A stretch of 43,570 nt of DNA from Amycolatopsis thermalba (GTDB lineage: Bacteria; Actinomycetota; Actinomycetes; Mycobacteriales; Pseudonocardiaceae), in contig NZ_PQHW01000059.1 of assembly GCF_003385215.1 (NCBI RefSeq), forward strand, positions 1-43,570. The letters run 5' to 3'. Of the stretch, positions 42,698-43,570 are shown one piece after another. Position 1 is the first letter of the stretch, and each line of letters starts with the position of its first letter. The position numbers were made by a program, and so were the translations under genes. The notes beneath the pieces were generated by a model. That model was not told the origin of the DNA, did no database searches, and saw only the letters and a list, made by a program, of their open reading frames with translations.

Positions 42698-43549
42698 GTG
42701 AGCACGGTCCGTGACAGCCACCAGCTGACAGCCAAACGCCTCGCCGCCGGGACGGTCGCTCTCGGGGCCGCCGCCGTCGGGTACGCCTCCGGCATCGAGC
42801 GGCGGCACTACGTGCTCCGCACCGCCGAACTGCCCGTCCTCGCGCCCGGCGCGCGACCCATGCGCGTCCTGCACGTCTCCGACCTGCACATGCTGCCCGG
42901 GCAACAGGCCAAGCAACGCTGGGTCGCCGCGCTCGACCGGCTCGAACCCGACCTCGTCGTCAACACCGGCGACAACCTCGCCCACCCCAAGGCCGTCCCC
43001 GCCGTCCTGCGCGCCCTCGGCCCCCTCCTGGAGCGGCCCGGCCTGTTCGTCTTCGGCAGCAACGACTACTACGCGCCCAAACCCAAGAACCCCGCCCGCT
43101 ACCTCATGCCCCGCGGCAAGAAGAAGCGCATCCACGGCAAGAAACTCCCGTGGCGCGACCTCCGCGCGGCCTTCATCGAACACGGCTGGCACGACCTCAC
43201 CCACGTCCGGCGCACCCTCACCGTCGCCGGGCAGACGGTGTTCGCCGCCGGCCTCGACGACCCCCACCTGCGCCGCGACCGCTACGGCGAGATCGCCGGC
43301 CCCGCCGAAGCCGCCACCCTGCGCCTCGGCGTCACCCACTCGCCCGAACCACGCATCCTGGACCCCTTCGCCGCCGACGGCTACGACCTCGTCCTCGCCG
43401 GCCACACCCACGGCGGCCAGCTCCGCATCCCCGGCATCGGCGCCCTCGTCACCAACTGTGAGCTGGACCGCAGCCGCGCCCGCGGAGCCTCCCGCTGGCG
43501 CGCCCACCTGTCGCCCCACGTGTCGGCCGGGCTGGGCCCCTCCCCCTAC
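42698..43549 (+). CDS. Metallophosphoesterase (Rv3683-type), cut by the window end
   Basis: At least 284 residues; no stop codon before the sequence ends. A membrane-like N-terminal segment (RLAAGTVALGAAAVGYASG) is followed by the calcineurin-like metal-binding motifs: VLHVSDLHM (Asp, His), VVNTGDNL (Asp), FGSNDYY (GNHD variant), GVTHSPEP and AGHTHGGQ. It resembles the YkuE/YaeI group of membrane-associated phosphoesterases; substrate unknown. HVSAGLGPSPY is close to the conserved C-terminal HVSAGLG(T)SPY block, after which only about 20 residues would normally remain. I end the feature at 43549 because the last 21 bases look like sequencing adapter. Confidence 0.88.
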
Positions 43550-43570
43550 CTGTCTCCTATACACTTCCGA
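43550..43570. other. Probable Nextera transposon adapter at the sequence end
   Basis: CTGTCTCCTATACAC at 43550-43564 matches the Tn5 mosaic-end adapter CTGTCTCTTATACAC at 14 of 15 bases. The remaining TTCCGA resembles the following adapter bases (ATCTCCGA) with a short deletion. It also breaks the conserved C-terminus of the metallophosphoesterase. Confidence 0.8.

Noticed and set aside
42674..43564. Minus-strand frame of 296 codons at the window end.
   Set aside because: It is antisense to the metallophosphoesterase, whose metal-binding motifs are clear on the plus strand.

Overview
The window is high-GC actinobacterial DNA. Many genes use GTG starts, start/stop overlaps of the GTGA or ATGA type are common, and several genes look leaderless. 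Gene content (WhiB, MarP, an ArsA-like pair, Ms1-like RNA position, PonA2-type PBP, ECF sigma with a DGPF partner) and order point to Mycobacteriales/Pseudonocardiales. A member of Pseudonocardiaceae such as Amycolatopsis is my best guess; this is an inference from gene content, not a database result. Two blocks follow the order I recall for Mycobacterium tuberculosis: HAD phosphatase / Ms1 RNA / Rv3662c-like / acs, and Rv3669-ephE-marP-nudix-tlpA-nth-Rv3675-crp ... Rv3677c-ridA-DUF4177-ArsA1-ArsA2-whiB4-ponA2-metallophosphatase. Local insertions interrupt both.

Layout. 1-1435: HAD-IB phosphatase, then a probable Ms1-type RNA with a strong terminator. 1478-8330: a cell-wall recycling block made of exported NagZ (GH3), Tat-exported NamZ (GH171/DUF1343), an exported serine hydrolase, a MurR-type RpiR regulator and the MurQ etherase. 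Together these should release GlcNAc and MurNAc from peptidoglycan and feed MurNAc-6-phosphate into central metabolism. No MurNAc transporter or kinase lies here. 8331-12908: a low-complexity spacer, a degenerate Fic-like protein, a phosphoribosyltransferase, a GNAT and acetyl-CoA synthetase. 12934-15524: two exported proteins on the minus strand (a choice-of-anchor-P-like protein and an L,D-transpeptidase lipoprotein with a structured leader), then a DUF6319 protein behind a LexA-type SOS box. 15638-18386: a GntR regulator, MHS-family transporter and DUF2848 protein sharing one operator motif.

18411-19320 is an array of 102-bp tandem repeats. 19388-25000: ECF42-type sigma factor with its DGPF/YCII partner, an NTF2-like protein, a VIT-type metal transporter behind a DtxR/IdeR-like iron box, a POT peptide transporter and NhaA. 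25030-31167: the conserved envelope-stress and redox block ending in crp. 31457-33240: an inserted MFS exporter with a palindromic operator and a decayed LysR gene. 33257-37279: a minus-strand run of DUF4177, RidA, two tandem uncharacterised paralogues, NUDIX and MBL hydrolase. 37351-42132: two ArsA-like ATPases, WhiB and a class A PBP. 42698 to the end: a metallophosphoesterase cut by the window end, whose last ~21 bases resemble a Nextera transposon adapter rather than genome.

The main candidates for undescribed biology are: the SOS-controlled AT-hook/DUF6319 protein; the tandem paralogue pair coupled to RidA; the Fic-fold protein without Fic catalytic residues; the three-way-junction leader of the L,D-transpeptidase; the exported muropeptide-recycling cluster beside Ms1; and the 102-bp repeat array.
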